From NCBI RefSeq assembly GCF_002688585.1, contig NZ_CP024034.1:1096203-1160202 (forward strand): DNA of 64,000 nucleotides. Direction: 5' to 3'. The stretch's first letter is position 1, and each line of letters opens with the position of its first letter. The notes below the pieces were generated by a model. The model did no database searches. It was not told the origin of the DNA and saw only the letters and a list, made by a program, of their open reading frames with translations. The DNA is from Candidatus Fonsibacter ubiquis (GTDB taxonomy: Bacteria > Pseudomonadota > Alphaproteobacteria > Pelagibacterales > Pelagibacteraceae). A program made the position numbers and the translations under genes. Positions 26,950-37,315 of this stretch are shown one piece after another.

Positions 26950-28863
26950 TTAGCCTGTTTTTTTGTTATCGTCTTTTACTTCTTCAAACTCTGCATCAAC
27001 GACATCTTTTTTGTCCTCTGGTTTAGCATCACCTTTATTATCCTCAGGTTTTTCTTGCTGAGCTTTATAAATTGCCTCACCTAGTTTCATAGAAGAAGTC
27101 ATGAGTTGCTGAGTTTTAGTCTTAATATCTTCAGTTTTGTCAGTTTTAATCGCTTCTTTTAAATCTTCCATATCTTTTTCAATTGTTTTTTTATCTGTTT
27201 CAGAAATTTTGCTTCCATGTTCTTTTAAACTTTGTTCAGTCGAGGCAATTAAAGAGTCTGCGTGATTTTTTGCATCTACCTCTTCTCTTTTCTTTTTATC
27301 AGCTTCTTTATTAGCTTCTGCCTCTTTAACCATTTTTTGAATTTCTTCATCGGTTAATCCGCCCGATGCTTGAATTTGAATCTTTTGCTCTTTTCCAGTT
27401 CCTTTGTCTTTTGCTGAAACGTTTACAATTCCGTTTGCATCAATATCAAAGGTTACTTCAATTTGAGGAACTCCCCTTGGAGCAGGTGCAATTCCAGTTA
27501 ATTCAAAATTACCAAGTAATTTATTATCATTTGCCATTTCTCTTTCTCCTTGGAAAACTCTAATGGTCACCGCTGGCTGATTATTTTCTGCAGTTGAGAA
27601 TACTTGGCTTTTTTTAGTTGGGATGGTTGTGTTTTTATCAATTAATCTTGTAAATACTCCACCTAAAGTTTCAATACCTAAGGATAAAGGAGTGACATCA
27701 AGAAGGAGCACATCTTTTACATCTCCTTGCAATACTCCCGCTTGAACAGCTGCACCTAAGGCAACAACCTCGTCAGGATTAACACTTTGATTTGGTTCTT
27801 TGCCAAAGAAATTTTTTACAGTTTCAACAACTTTTGGCATTCTTGTCATTCCACCAACAAGAATAACCTCATTAATTTCAGATGCTGTGTAGCCGGAATC
27901 TTTTAGTGCAATTTTGCAAGGCTCAATTGTCTTTTCAATTAATTTTGCAGTTAAAGCTTCTAATTTTGCTCTTGTGATTTTCATGTTAACATGTTTTGGA
28001 CCAGTTTTGTCTGCAGTAATGAATGGTAAATTTACCTCTGTCTGTGCAGAAGAGGATAATTCAATTTTAGCTTTTTCAGCAGCTTCCCTAATTCTTTGCA
28101 AAGCTAACTTATCAGTTTTTAAATTAATGCCGCTTTCTTTTTTAAATTCTTCAATAATATAATCAGTAACAACCGCATCAAAATCATCGCCACCTAAAGA
28201 AGTATTTCCATTTGTAGATTTAACTTCAAAAACTCCATCGCCTAACTCAAGAACAGATATATCAAAGGTTCCGCCACCCAAATCATATACAGCGATAGTT
28301 TTTGCTTTTTTCTTATCAAGTCCGTAAGCAAGAGCTGCTGCAGTTGGTTCATTTATAATTCTTAAAACTTCAAGACCTGCAATTTTTCCAGCATCTTTAG
28401 TTGCTTGTCTTTGTGCATCATTAAAATAAGCTGGAACTGTAATTACAGCTTGCTTTACTTCACTGCCTAAATATTTTTCAGCAGACTCTTTCATCTTCAT
28501 TAAAACAAATGCAGATATCTGACTTGGTGAATATTTTTTATCACGAGACTGAACCCAGGCATCAGTGCCGTTATCGGATTTTATAACTTTGTAGGGAAGT
28601 CCTTGGATATCTTTTTTTAAATTAGAATCATCAAAACTTTTACCAATTAATCTTTTGACCGAAAAAAAAGTATTTTCAGGATTTGTAACTGCCTGTCTTT
28701 TTGCAGGAAGACCAACTAATTTTTCTCCAGCTTCTGTGAATGCAACAATTGATGGTGTTGTTCGAACTCCCTCAGCATTTTCTAATACTTTTGGCTGCGC
28801 ACCATCCATAATGGCAACACATGAGTTTGTTGTTCCAAGATCTATTCCAATTATTTTTGACAT
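26950..28863 (-). CDS. dnaK: Chaperone DnaK (Hsp70)
   Basis: DnaK is the ATP-driven Hsp70 chaperone. The start [18 protein letters not shown], the [18 protein letters not shown] block and [13 protein letters not shown] are all Hsp70 signatures. The substrate-binding domain begins after the [11 protein letters not shown] linker region. The charged C-terminal tail ([16 protein letters not shown]) is typical. The protein has 637 residues. A 116-base gap separates it from grpE upstream and probably holds its promoter, but I could not pick out a convincing heat-shock promoter or CIRCE element. Confidence 0.98.
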   Translation of the reverse strand: MSKIIGIDLGTTNSCVAIMDGAQPKVLENAEGVRTTPSIVAFTEAGEKLVGLPAKRQAVTNPENTFFSVKRLIGKSFDDSNLKKDIQGLPYKVIKSDNGTDAWVQSRDKKYSPSQISAFVLMKMKESAEKYLGSEVKQAVITVPAYFNDAQRQATKDAGKIAGLEVLRIINEPTAAALAYGLDKKKAKTIAVYDLGGGTFDISVLELGDGVFEVKSTNGNTSLGGDDFDAVVTDYIIEEFKKESGINLKTDKLALQRIREAAEKAKIELSSSAQTEVNLPFITADKTGPKHVNMKITRAKLEALTAKLIEKTIEPCKIALKDSGYTASEINEVILVGGMTRMPKVVETVKNFFGKEPNQSVNPDEVVALGAAVQAGVLQGDVKDVLLLDVTPLSLGIETLGGVFTRLIDKNTTIPTKKSQVFSTAENNQPAVTIRVFQGEREMANDNKLLGNFELTGIAPAPRGVPQIEVTFDIDANGIVNVSAKDKGTGKEQKIQIQASGGLTDEEIQKMVKEAEANKEADKKKREEVDAKNHADSLIASTEQSLKEHGSKISETDKKTIEKDMEDLKEAIKTDKTEDIKTKTQQLMTSSMKLGEAIYKAQQEKPEDNKGDAKPEDKKDVVDAEFEEVKDDNKKTG

Positions 28864-28979
28864 AAAATTCTATTTTTTATTAATTTGTTAAACCTATGTG
28901 GTGTTTAATTTAAAGATTACAACCTTTAAGGCTAAATTTTTTTAACTTAAAAACCCTTAATTTATTTGACTTTATTGCC

Positions 28980-29576
28980 TTATGAGTTGGTAGTGGCCTT
29001 TTTTTTCGAGATGGATACAAGGGCTGGCCTTAAAAGACGATCGTTTAACATATAACCCTTTTGAATCTCATTAATCACCATTCCATCTTCCTGTTCGCTT
29101 TCAACTTCGTTTAACGCTTGATGAAAATTAGGATCAAATTTTTTACCAATAGATTCAAAGGACTTAATACCATTTTTATCAAAGCTATTAATTAATTCTT
29201 TTTCAATAAGTTCTATGCCTAACATTGTATCTTTAAATTCATCTGATTTAAATTTAGGATTATCTTTAAATAAACCAAAAGCTCTTTCTAAATTGTCAGC
29301 AAGATTTAAAATCTCTCTTGCAAAGGAGGAGGAACTATATTTTATTAAGTCTTCCCTTTCTTTTTCATGAATTTTTCTAAGGTTTTGGTTTTCAGCTAAA
29401 GAGCGAAGTAGTTTGTCATTTAACTCTTCAATTTTTTTTTCAAGATTATTTTCTAGATTATCTTCATTATTATTTTCTAAATTTTTTTCAAAATTAAGTT
29501 CAGTCCCATTATTTTCTTGGCTATCAATTTTTGTATCTTGATCTTTAATAGGAGTAGTTTCTTCTTTGTTATTCAT
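28980..29576 (-). CDS. grpE: Nucleotide exchange factor GrpE
   Basis: GrpE releases ADP from DnaK and acts as a thermosensor. The N-terminal 60 residues are Asn/Glu-rich and probably disordered, followed by a coiled-coil (about 60-110) and a beta domain with GKKFDPNFHQALNEVES and MVINEIQKGYMLNDRLLRPALV. The protein has 198 residues. It lies upstream of dnaK on the same strand and is divergent from rph by 78 bases. Confidence 0.95.
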   Translation of the reverse strand: MNNKEETTPIKDQDTKIDSQENNGTELNFEKNLENNNEDNLENNLEKKIEELNDKLLRSLAENQNLRKIHEKEREDLIKYSSSSFAREILNLADNLERAFGLFKDNPKFKSDEFKDTMLGIELIEKELINSFDKNGIKSFESIGKKFDPNFHQALNEVESEQEDGMVINEIQKGYMLNDRLLRPALVSISKKKATTNS

Positions 29577-29654
29577 AAGACTATATATTTAAAGCAATAC
29601 TTTATAATTTTTTTGTCATATATAGGTACTATATTTTGAATTTCTAGCTTTATT

Positions 29655-30371
29655 ATGAGAAAAGATAACAGAGACAATCTTAGTTTGAGAAAAATTGAGA
29701 TAATTCCAAATTTTATTAAAAATTCTGAAGGTTCTTGCCTTGTAAGATTTGGCGAAACCCAAGTGGTTTGTACCGCTTCAGTGGATACAAAAGTTCCAAG
29801 ATGGCTTGTTGGTTCTGGAAAAGGGTGGGTTACAGCAGAATATGGAATGTTGCCAAGATCAACCCATGAGAGGATGAGAAGGGAAGCAGCAGTTGGCAAA
29901 ATTGGGGGTAGAACATCTGAAATTCAAAGATTAATTGGACGGTCGTTAAGAGCAGTTGTTAATTTAGGATTGTTAAATGAAAAATTAATTACCATTGATT
30001 GTGATGTTTTAACTGCAGATGGTGGAACAAGAACAGCTGCTATCACGGGTGGTTTTGTTGCATTAAAATTATGTATTGATCACTTGCTTAGACAAAAGGA
30101 CATTAAAACAAATCCAATACAGCAATATATTGCAGCTATAAGCTGCGGAATAGTAGATAGTAAAATTCTATTAGATTTAAATTATGAAGAGGATAGTAAG
30201 GCAGAAATTGATGCAAATTTTGTTATAACAGAAAATATGCAGCTTGTTGAAATTCAGGCAACAGGAGAGAGAAAAACATTTTCAGATGAAGATTTAAATG
30301 AAATGCTGAGAATTTCAAAAAATGGAATTAAAGAAATAATACAACAGCAAAAGTCTTGTTTTGGAAAATAA
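29655..30371 (+). CDS. rph: Ribonuclease PH
   Basis: RNase PH trims tRNA 3' ends phosphorolytically. The N-terminus MRKDNRDNLSLRKIEI and the phosphate-binding region AAITGGFVALKLC fit the family, as do GWVTAEYGMLPRSTHERMRRE and CDVLTADGGTRTAA. The protein has 238 residues and looks complete, including the C-terminal FSDEDLNEML segment. The next gene, rdgB, appears to start inside its last codons. Confidence 0.96.
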   Translation: MRKDNRDNLSLRKIEIIPNFIKNSEGSCLVRFGETQVVCTASVDTKVPRWLVGSGKGWVTAEYGMLPRSTHERMRREAAVGKIGGRTSEIQRLIGRSLRAVVNLGLLNEKLITIDCDVLTADGGTRTAAITGGFVALKLCIDHLLRQKDIKTNPIQQYIAAISCGIVDSKILLDLNYEEDSKAEIDANFVITENMQLVEIQATGERKTFSDEDLNEMLRISKNGIKEIIQQQKSCFGK

Positions 30372-30978
30372 GTTAAGTAGTTTAAAAAATATTAAATCTT
30401 TGTTGATAGCAACCAACAACAAAGGAAAACTCTTAGAAATAAAAAAATTATTACCAAAGCATATTACTTTTTATAGTCCCAAAGATTTTAATCTTTTGGA
30501 ACCAATTGAGAATGCAAAAACATTTGAAGGAAATGCAGTAATAAAAGCAAAATATTGTGCACAAAAATCTAAATTAGTATCTTTATCTGATGATTCTGGA
30601 CTTGAAATCTCAAGTTTAAGTGGAGAACCTGGAGTGTACTCAGCCCGTTGGGCAGGCAAAAATAAAAATTTTAAAATAGCTATTAAAAAAGTTTATATAA
30701 AAATAAAGAAAAAAAACAATTTAAAGAAATTAAACGCTGCTCGGTTTTATTGTTCCCTAGCTATCGCTTTTCCAAATGGAAATTATAAAACTTTTAGTGG
30801 GACTGTTAGTGGCAAAATTTCAACTAGACCTAGGGGAAATAACGGATTTGGTTATGATCCTATATTTATTCCAAAGGGATATAAAAAAACTTTTGGGGAG
30901 ATGAAGGCTGATTTTAAAGATAAAATCAGTCATCGTTATAAAGCATTTAGTAAAATAAAAAAATATTTTAAATATTAA
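30361..30978 (+). CDS. rdgB: Non-canonical purine NTP pyrophosphatase RdgB (ITPase)
   Basis: RdgB removes ITP and XTP from nucleotide pools. The substrate-binding start LLIATNNKGKLLEIKKLL, the metal-binding SLSDDSGLEISSLSGEPGVYSARWAG and the C-terminal GFGYDPIF and ISHRYKAF motifs are complete. No ATG lies upstream of the conserved N-terminus. The best start is TTG at 30361, which overlaps the rph frame by 11 bases; a TTG nearer the conserved block is an alternative. The length is 205 residues. Confidence 0.93.
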   Translation: MENKLSSLKNIKSLLIATNNKGKLLEIKKLLPKHITFYSPKDFNLLEPIENAKTFEGNAVIKAKYCAQKSKLVSLSDDSGLEISSLSGEPGVYSARWAGKNKNFKIAIKKVYIKIKKKNNLKKLNAARFYCSLAIAFPNGNYKTFSGTVSGKISTRPRGNNGFGYDPIFIPKGYKKTFGEMKADFKDKISHRYKAFSKIKKYFKY

Positions 30979-30980
30979 TT

Positions 30981-31835
30981 ATGGAAAATATTAAGTTTAT
31001 TGATCAGAATTTAGAAAAGGGTCTTTACTTGGTCTCAACGCCTATTGGAAATTTAGCTGATATTACCATTCGTGCGTTAAATATTTTAAAAAAATCAGAC
31101 ATTATTTTATGTGAAGACAAAAGAGTTTCAAAAAAATTATTAGATTATTATGATATTAAAGTTCAATTATTTTCATATCATAAATTTAATGAAAAAGAGT
31201 CTGTTGAAAAAATATTAGAAATTTTTAAAAAAAATAAAATAGTATCACTTATTAGTGATGCAGGCACTCCTTTAATATCTGATCCTGGAAAAATATTAAT
31301 TAACGAGATTGAAAAAAATAATATAAAAATTATTTCAATTCCTGGACCATCCGCTGTCACTGCCGCTTTTAGTTTGGCAGGTTATAGTGATGATTATTAT
31401 TTTTATGGATTCTTACCTAAAAAATTGGGAGAGAGAAAAAAAGTCTATGAACAATTTTCAAATTTAGAAAGTTCTATAATTATTTTCTTGCCAGCCAGAG
31501 ATTTAGTTTCAATTATTAAAGAAATGAAAGAATTTCTTGGGGATAGGCAGATTACAATTGCTAAAGAAATTACAAAAATTCATGAAAATATTATAAAAGG
31601 AAACTTGGATAATATTTTAGATAAAATTAAAACTGTTGTTCTAAAAGGTGAGGTGACAATAGTATTGTCATCTGAGGCGAATAAAAATAAAGATCAAAAT
31701 ATTGATATTAATAAAGAAATTTTAGATTTATCAAAAAAAATGAAAACTGCAGATCTTGCTAAATATTTAGCTAAAAAATTTAAATTTTCTAAAAAAGAAA
31801 TTTATCAAAAAATTTTAATTTTCAATAAAAAATAA
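30981..31835 (+). CDS. rsmI: 16S rRNA 2'-O-ribose C1402 methyltransferase RsmI
   Basis: RsmI methylates the ribose of C1402 in the decoding centre. The SAM-binding fold opens LYLVSTPIGNLADITIRAL, followed by CEDKRVSKKLL, LISDAGTPLISDPG and SIPGPSAVTAAFSLAG, all family blocks. It has 284 residues with a normal C-terminal helical tail. Its stop overlaps the start of the following lipoprotein gene by one base. The yraN and gshB genes often found nearby in alphaproteobacteria are not next to it. Confidence 0.95.
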   Translation: MENIKFIDQNLEKGLYLVSTPIGNLADITIRALNILKKSDIILCEDKRVSKKLLDYYDIKVQLFSYHKFNEKESVEKILEIFKKNKIVSLISDAGTPLISDPGKILINEIEKNNIKIISIPGPSAVTAAFSLAGYSDDYYFYGFLPKKLGERKKVYEQFSNLESSIIIFLPARDLVSIIKEMKEFLGDRQITIAKEITKIHENIIKGNLDNILDKIKTVVLKGEVTIVLSSEANKNKDQNIDINKEILDLSKKMKTADLAKYLAKKFKFSKKEIYQKILIFNKK

Positions 31836-32422
31836 TGAAATTTTTAAAAGTCATTTTTATATCTCTATTTTTAACTTCTTGTATTGGAAATTTAACATCA
31901 ACTGTTTTTGGAATTGGCGTTAATATAAATTTAGATCCACGTTCACCCGGATTATATTTAGATGACAAGTTAGCAGAGACTTTAATTATGAAAAAAATAA
32001 TTCAAAATAACTACAAACAAATTTTCCTAAACGTAAAAGTTATTGATGGGACAGCTTTATTAAGTGGTCGAGTTGAAAATGCTGAAGATAAATTAAAACT
32101 TACAAAATTTGCTTGGGAAACTGCAGGAATTAAAGCAGTGAGAAACGATATTGTGATCGCAGATGAGACTTCTTTTAAACAAAGAGCAAAAGATATTTTA
32201 ATATCATCACAACTTAGTGCTGCTTTACTAATTAATAAAAAAATTAATTCTCGAAATTATAATTTAGAGACAATTAATGGAAAAATTTATATTTATGGAA
32301 TGGCGAGAACTACAGCTGAAATGGAAGAGGTTATTAAAGAAGCTAAATTAATTCCGGATGTTGTAGAAGTTGTTCCAAGCATTATTCTTGCTGATAATTT
32401 ATCTAGAAAAAATTATCTTTAA
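31835..32422 (+). CDS. BON-domain lipoprotein (OsmY/DolP-like)
   Basis: This 195-residue protein has a short lipoprotein signal peptide with lipobox LTSC at residues 13-16. Two BON domains follow, with VKVIDGTALLSGRVENAEDK and INGKIYIYGMARTTAEMEEV as the characteristic strand-helix units. BON proteins bind phospholipid and help maintain the envelope. The gene is coupled to rsmI by a one-base overlap. Its stop codon shares the tetranucleotide TTAA with the stop of the opposing maeB gene. Confidence 0.85.
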   Translation: MKFLKVIFISLFLTSCIGNLTSTVFGIGVNINLDPRSPGLYLDDKLAETLIMKKIIQNNYKQIFLNVKVIDGTALLSGRVENAEDKLKLTKFAWETAGIKAVRNDIVIADETSFKQRAKDILISSQLSAALLINKKINSRNYNLETINGKIYIYGMARTTAEMEEVIKEAKLIPDVVEVVPSIILADNLSRKNYL

Positions 32423-34686
32423 TTTTTCTTATAATTAATAACGTCCGATGAAAAAGCAGCGATGGCTGCCATATTGAAAATATCAGAAACTTTTGATCTT
32501 AACGTTGCAATCTCAATTGGTTTATTTAACCCAATCAATAATGGACCAATCAATGTGCAGCCGCCAAGCTCTTTAAGTAACTTTGTAGAAATTGCAGCAC
32601 TATGAATTGCTGGCATAATTAGAATGTTTGCTGGAGCTGATAATTTTGAAAATGGATAAATAGTTTTAAATTTTTGATTTAAAGCTACATCTGGTTGCAT
32701 TTCACCTTCAAACTCAAAATCAACTTTTCTATTTTCTAATATATCTCTTGCTTCTCTTAAGTGAATGCTTCTTTCAGACATGGGTTTTCCAAATGTTGAA
32801 TGGGCCAAAAATGCAATTCTTGGTGTAAAGCCTAAAATTTTTGCAACTCGAGCAGATGAGATTGCTATATCTGCTAAATTTTCTGCAGTTGGATATTCAT
32901 GAACATTGGTGTCTGCAATAAAAACAGTTCCTTTTTTTGTAACAGCAATGGTGAGACCAAAAATAATTTCACCAGGTCTTTCATCAACCACATATTTAAT
33001 ATTTTCTAAAGTATCGCTAAAAGTTCTTGTCACACCCGTGACCATTGCATCTGCATCACCAAGATCAACCATGCAAGATCCAAAAACAATCCTATTAGTT
33101 CTAATTAGTCGGTCGCAATCTCTTTTTAAAAAACCTTTTCTTTGTAATCTTTTATAAATATGATTGGTATATCTTTCTCTTTGTTTTTCATCTTTAGAAT
33201 TGTGAATTTCAATGGATTTATCTAAGGTTAATCCAAGATCCTTAAGTTGTTGTGCAATTTTTTCTGAACTACCAATTAAAACTGGTGTACCTAAACCATT
33301 ATTTTTAAAATCAATTGCAGCTCTTAACATAGACTCTTCTTCACCTTCAGCAAAAATAACTCTTTTTTGTTTTTTTCTAACTTGGGCATAGATATTTTGT
33401 AAAAAACCAACGGAAGGATCTAATCTTGCAGCAAGACTATCCTTATAAGCTGAGAAATCTTCAATCTTTTTTTGAGCAACGCCACTCTTCATAGCAGCTT
33501 CAGCAACTGCTGCAGAGACATTTCTAATTAATCTTGGATCAAAGGGAGATGGAATAATATAATTTTTTCCAAATTTTGGTCGTTCACCACCATATGCCGC
33601 AACCACTTCATCCGGAACATCCTCTTTTGCAAGATCTGCTATGGCTTTTGCAGCTGCAATTTTCATCTCTTCATTAATTGTTTTTGCTCTACAATCTAGG
33701 GCTCCTCTAAAGATGTAAGGAAAACCTAAAACATTATTTACTTGGTTTGGATAATCAGATCTTCCGGTTGCAATAATTGCATCACTTCTTGTTTGTTCGA
33801 TTAATTCAGGAAGAATTTCAGGATCTGGATTTGCGCAGGCAAAAATAATTGGATCTTTTGCCATGGATTTTACCATAGCTGGAGTTACTACATTTTTTGC
33901 AGATAAACCTAAAAATATATCCGCTCCTTTCATAGCCTCTTCTAAAGTTCTAAGTTTTGTATCTACGGCATGGGTTGATTTAAATTGATCTACTTTAGGT
34001 CGGCCTTTGTAGATAACTCCATCTCTATCTAGCATGACCACATTTTCATCAGGTAGGCCCATTGCCTTTAACAATGAAATACATGAAATGCCTGCAGCGC
34101 CTGCACCATTTGCAACAATTCTTACTTTTTTTATTGATTTTTTTACAATTTCTAATGCATTTAAAATTCCAGCTACTGTAATAATCGCAGTTCCATGCTG
34201 GTCATCGTGAAATACTGGAATTTTTAATTTATTTTTTAATTCTTGTTCAATAATAAAACAGTCTGGAGATGCAATGTCTTCTAAGTTAATACCTCCAAAA
34301 CTATTTCCAATTTTTGCAATACAGTTAATAATTTCATCTGCATTTTGTGAATCAACTTCGATATCAATTGAATCAATATCAGCAAATCTTTTAAATAAAA
34401 CAGCTTTTCCCTCCATTACTGGTTTTGAAGCAAGGGCACCTAAATTTCCAAGCCCTAGAATTGCAGATCCATTTGATATTACTGCAACAGTATTTCCTTT
34501 ACTGGTGTAGTCGTAAGCTTTAGATGGATCTTTTGCGATTGCCTCAACGGGCACGGCAACACCTGGAGAATAGGCAAGTGCTAAGTCTCTTTGGGTAGAC
34601 ATTGGTTTACTTGCGATAATTTCAATTTTTCCAGGCTTGCCCTGACTATGATAATCTAGGGCTTCTTTTTCTGTAAACTTTTCCAT
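32419..34686 (-). CDS. maeB: NADP-dependent malic enzyme with C-terminal phosphotransacetylase-like domain
   Basis: The N-terminal part (about 1-420) is a malic enzyme that converts malate to pyruvate and CO2 with NADP. It shows LALAYSPGVAVP, GNLGALASKPVMEGKAVLFK and the nucleotide-binding VANGAGAAGISCISLL. The C-terminal part (about 430-755) is a phosphotransacetylase fold with RVIFAEGEEE and the MVTGVTRTFSDTL region. In MaeB this domain is regulatory, binding acetyl-CoA. The protein has 755 residues, the normal fusion length. It is divergent from murJ by 99 bases. Confidence 0.95.
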   Translation of the reverse strand: MEKFTEKEALDYHSQGKPGKIEIIASKPMSTQRDLALAYSPGVAVPVEAIAKDPSKAYDYTSKGNTVAVISNGSAILGLGNLGALASKPVMEGKAVLFKRFADIDSIDIEVDSQNADEIINCIAKIGNSFGGINLEDIASPDCFIIEQELKNKLKIPVFHDDQHGTAIITVAGILNALEIVKKSIKKVRIVANGAGAAGISCISLLKAMGLPDENVVMLDRDGVIYKGRPKVDQFKSTHAVDTKLRTLEEAMKGADIFLGLSAKNVVTPAMVKSMAKDPIIFACANPDPEILPELIEQTRSDAIIATGRSDYPNQVNNVLGFPYIFRGALDCRAKTINEEMKIAAAKAIADLAKEDVPDEVVAAYGGERPKFGKNYIIPSPFDPRLIRNVSAAVAEAAMKSGVAQKKIEDFSAYKDSLAARLDPSVGFLQNIYAQVRKKQKRVIFAEGEEESMLRAAIDFKNNGLGTPVLIGSSEKIAQQLKDLGLTLDKSIEIHNSKDEKQRERYTNHIYKRLQRKGFLKRDCDRLIRTNRIVFGSCMVDLGDADAMVTGVTRTFSDTLENIKYVVDERPGEIIFGLTIAVTKKGTVFIADTNVHEYPTAENLADIAISSARVAKILGFTPRIAFLAHSTFGKPMSERSIHLREARDILENRKVDFEFEGEMQPDVALNQKFKTIYPFSKLSAPANILIMPAIHSAAISTKLLKELGGCTLIGPLLIGLNKPIEIATLRSKVSDIFNMAAIAAFSSDVINYKKN

Positions 34687-34785
34687 AATATTGTTTTTAA
34701 CAAAAATAAAACTGTAAGAAGAAGTTATTTTTCTTATATAAGTTCTTAGATTTTAAATTAAAACAAAGTTGAAACTAAATATCAA

Positions 34786-36300
34786 ATGAATATTTTAAAG
34801 AATATCTCTTATTTTGGTTTTTCGACTTTTTTAAGTAGAATTCTTGGTTATTTGAGAGATACGTTAATTGCAGTCTTTCTTGGAACCTCTGCTGTTGCAG
34901 ATGCCCTCTTTGTTGCTTTTAGAATACCAAACACGTTTAGATCTTTATTTGCAGAGGGATCTTTTAATTCTGCATTTATTCCAGCTTATGCAAAGAAAAA
35001 GGGAGGTAAAAAAAATTATTTTGCAAACCAAATATTAAATTTATTAGTAATTTTTATTCTTTTTATAATTTTTATTATCGAAATTTTTGCAGTAGAATTT
35101 TTATTTCTAATTTCACCTGGCTTTAAAGATATTGATGGAAAATTTGATCTTGCAGTAGACCTTAGTAGAATTACATTTCCTTTTTTACTGTTTATATCTA
35201 TTTCATCTTTTTTATCTGCGATTTTAAATTCTAATGGAAAATTTTTAATCACTGCTGCAGCACCTATTATATTAAATATTTTATTAATATTATCCTTAGT
35301 TCTTTTTCATGATTCTCACATAGAAATAGCCTACGCTTCATCCTATGCCTTAACTCTTGCCGGAATTATTCAGGTTATTTTTTTATTTTTTTTTGCAAAA
35401 AAATATTTCAAACTTAACTTTAGTTTTATTATTAATATTAATAAACAAGTTAAATCTTTTTTTTGTAAACTATTACCCAGTGTTTTTGCCTCAGGGGTAA
35501 ACCAAATAAACATATTAATAGGAACTATTATTGCTTCATTTGAAAGCGGAGCAGTCTCTTATTTATATTATGCAGATAGAATTTATCAGCTTCCCTTAGC
35601 TTTAACCGGTATTGCGATTGCAACAGTTATTTTACCAAGTTTATCAAAAGAAGTTTTCAGATCTAAGTTAACAAAGGTAAATTTTATACAAAATCGTTCT
35701 TTAGAATTATGTTTATTTTTGTCACTACCCGCGACAATTGGAATTTTCCTTGCTGCAAAACAAATTATATCTGCTTTATATGGCTATGGTTTTTTTGACA
35801 GTGAAAGCGTTGTTAATACCTCATCGGCTTTATTATTATTTGGAATTGGACTACCTGCATTTGCTTTAATTAAAATATATTCTAGCTTTTATTTTGCACG
35901 TGGTAATACCAAGTTTCCATTTTACTTGTCTTTATTTTCAGTAATTCTTAACGTTTCAATTAGTCTTACATTATTTAAAAATTATGGTTTTTTAATTATT
36001 CCATTAGCAACAAGTATTTCAGCTTGGCTAACGGTTTTAGTTTATCAATTTAATCTTATCAAATCTGGAAACCATTCCTTTGATAAATTATTTATAATAA
36101 GATTTATAAAATCAATTCTCTGTACCGCACTTATGGGGCTAATTCTTTCATTCTTATTAAATTTTTTTTCAATTGAATTAGAATCAAAGTCAGCAATAAA
36201 AGCTATTATTTTAATATCTGTAGTTTTATTCTCGGCTTTTGTGTACTTTTTAACTGCCTATTTTTTAAAAGCATTTCGTATTAAAGATTTAAAAGTTTAA
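34786..36300 (+). CDS. murJ: Lipid II flippase MurJ (MviN)
   Basis: MurJ flips lipid II, the peptidoglycan precursor, across the inner membrane. The protein has 504 residues with about 13-14 membrane segments. The conserved start FSTFLSRILGYLRDTLIAVFLG and the FRIPNTFRSLFAEGSFNSAFIPAY block are diagnostic. It is the first gene of the long plus-strand block and lies seven bases upstream of trpS. Confidence 0.95.
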   Translation: MNILKNISYFGFSTFLSRILGYLRDTLIAVFLGTSAVADALFVAFRIPNTFRSLFAEGSFNSAFIPAYAKKKGGKKNYFANQILNLLVIFILFIIFIIEIFAVEFLFLISPGFKDIDGKFDLAVDLSRITFPFLLFISISSFLSAILNSNGKFLITAAAPIILNILLILSLVLFHDSHIEIAYASSYALTLAGIIQVIFLFFFAKKYFKLNFSFIININKQVKSFFCKLLPSVFASGVNQINILIGTIIASFESGAVSYLYYADRIYQLPLALTGIAIATVILPSLSKEVFRSKLTKVNFIQNRSLELCLFLSLPATIGIFLAAKQIISALYGYGFFDSESVVNTSSALLLFGIGLPAFALIKIYSSFYFARGNTKFPFYLSLFSVILNVSISLTLFKNYGFLIIPLATSISAWLTVLVYQFNLIKSGNHSFDKLFIIRFIKSILCTALMGLILSFLLNFFSIELESKSAIKAIILISVVLFSAFVYFLTAYFLKAFRIKDLKV

Positions 36301-36307
36301 ATTTTAA

Positions 36308-37315
36308 ATGATTAAAAATAGAATTTTGTCAGGAGTCCAGCCAACAGGAAACCTCCATCTTGGTAACTATTTAGGAGCTATTAAAAATTTTGTAAAATTA
36401 CAAAGGGATTACGAGTGTTATTTTATGTTGGCTGATCTTCACTCAATTACTGTATTTCAAGACCCAAAACAATTAAGGGAAAACATAATCGAAACTGCAG
36501 CTGTTTTTCTTGCCTGCGGATTAGATCCAAAAAAAAATGTTATTTTTTGTCAGTCGAGTGTCACTGGGCATTCAGAATTAGCCTGGATATTTAATTGTGT
36601 TGCACGAATTGGTTGGCTGAACCGAATGACTCAATTTAAGGAAAAAGCAGGGTCGAATAAAGAAAAAGCAAGCGTTGGTCTTTATTCTTATCCAACTTTA
36701 ATGGCAGCAGATATTTTACTTTATAAAGCAACTCATGTGCCCGTGGGTGAAGATCAAAAGCAACATCTTGAATTGTGTAGAGATATTGCAATGAAATTTA
36801 ATAACGATTTTAATTGTAAAGATTTTTTTACATTACCGGAGCCAATTATTACAAAAGAAGTTGCAAGAATTATGAGTTTAAAAGATGGAACTAAAAAAAT
36901 GAGCAAATCTGATGAGGCAGAGGCTTCAAGAATTAATTTAACAGATTCTGCAGATGATATTGTGCAAAAAATTAAAAAAGCAAAAACTGATAATGATTTA
37001 ATTCCTGACACAGAATTTAAATTAGTAGACCGACCAGAGGCTAGAAATTTAATTAATATCTTTTCAATCTTGAATGGTAGTACAATTGAAAAAACATTAA
37101 AGGAATTAAGTGGTAAAAATTTTTCTGAATTAAAAAATAAACTTAGTGATGTTTTAATTAAAGAAATTGTTCCAATTGGAAAAAAGATAAAAGAATTTAA
37201 AAAAGATACAGAAGCAATAAAAAGAATATTAAAAATTGGTAGCGAGAAAGCAAACATTGAGTCTCAAAAAACTATAAAAGAAGTACATAAAATTATTGGA
37301 TTATCTTTAAGTTAA
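36308..37315 (+). CDS. trpS: Tryptophanyl-tRNA synthetase TrpS
   Basis: TrpS charges tRNA-Trp. The class I HIGH-type motif is PTGNLHLGNYLGAI at residues 12-25 and the KMSKS motif is KKMSKSDEAE near residue 200. ATVPVGEDQ-like residues (HVPVGEDQKQHLEL) bind tryptophan and ATP. The protein has 335 residues. Its stop codon overlaps the start of the usp gene by one base. Confidence 0.97.
   Translation: MIKNRILSGVQPTGNLHLGNYLGAIKNFVKLQRDYECYFMLADLHSITVFQDPKQLRENIIETAAVFLACGLDPKKNVIFCQSSVTGHSELAWIFNCVARIGWLNRMTQFKEKAGSNKEKASVGLYSYPTLMAADILLYKATHVPVGEDQKQHLELCRDIAMKFNNDFNCKDFFTLPEPIITKEVARIMSLKDGTKKMSKSDEAEASRINLTDSADDIVQKIKKAKTDNDLIPDTEFKLVDRPEARNLINIFSILNGSTIEKTLKELSGKNFSELKNKLSDVLIKEIVPIGKKIKEFKKDTEAIKRILKIGSEKANIESQKTIKEVHKIIGLSLS

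Noticed and set aside
36754..37257. Open frame of 167 codons antisense to trpS
   Set aside because: It has hydrophobic, Ser/Phe/Leu-rich composition typical of an antisense shadow of Lys/Glu-rich code, and trpS is complete on the other strand.
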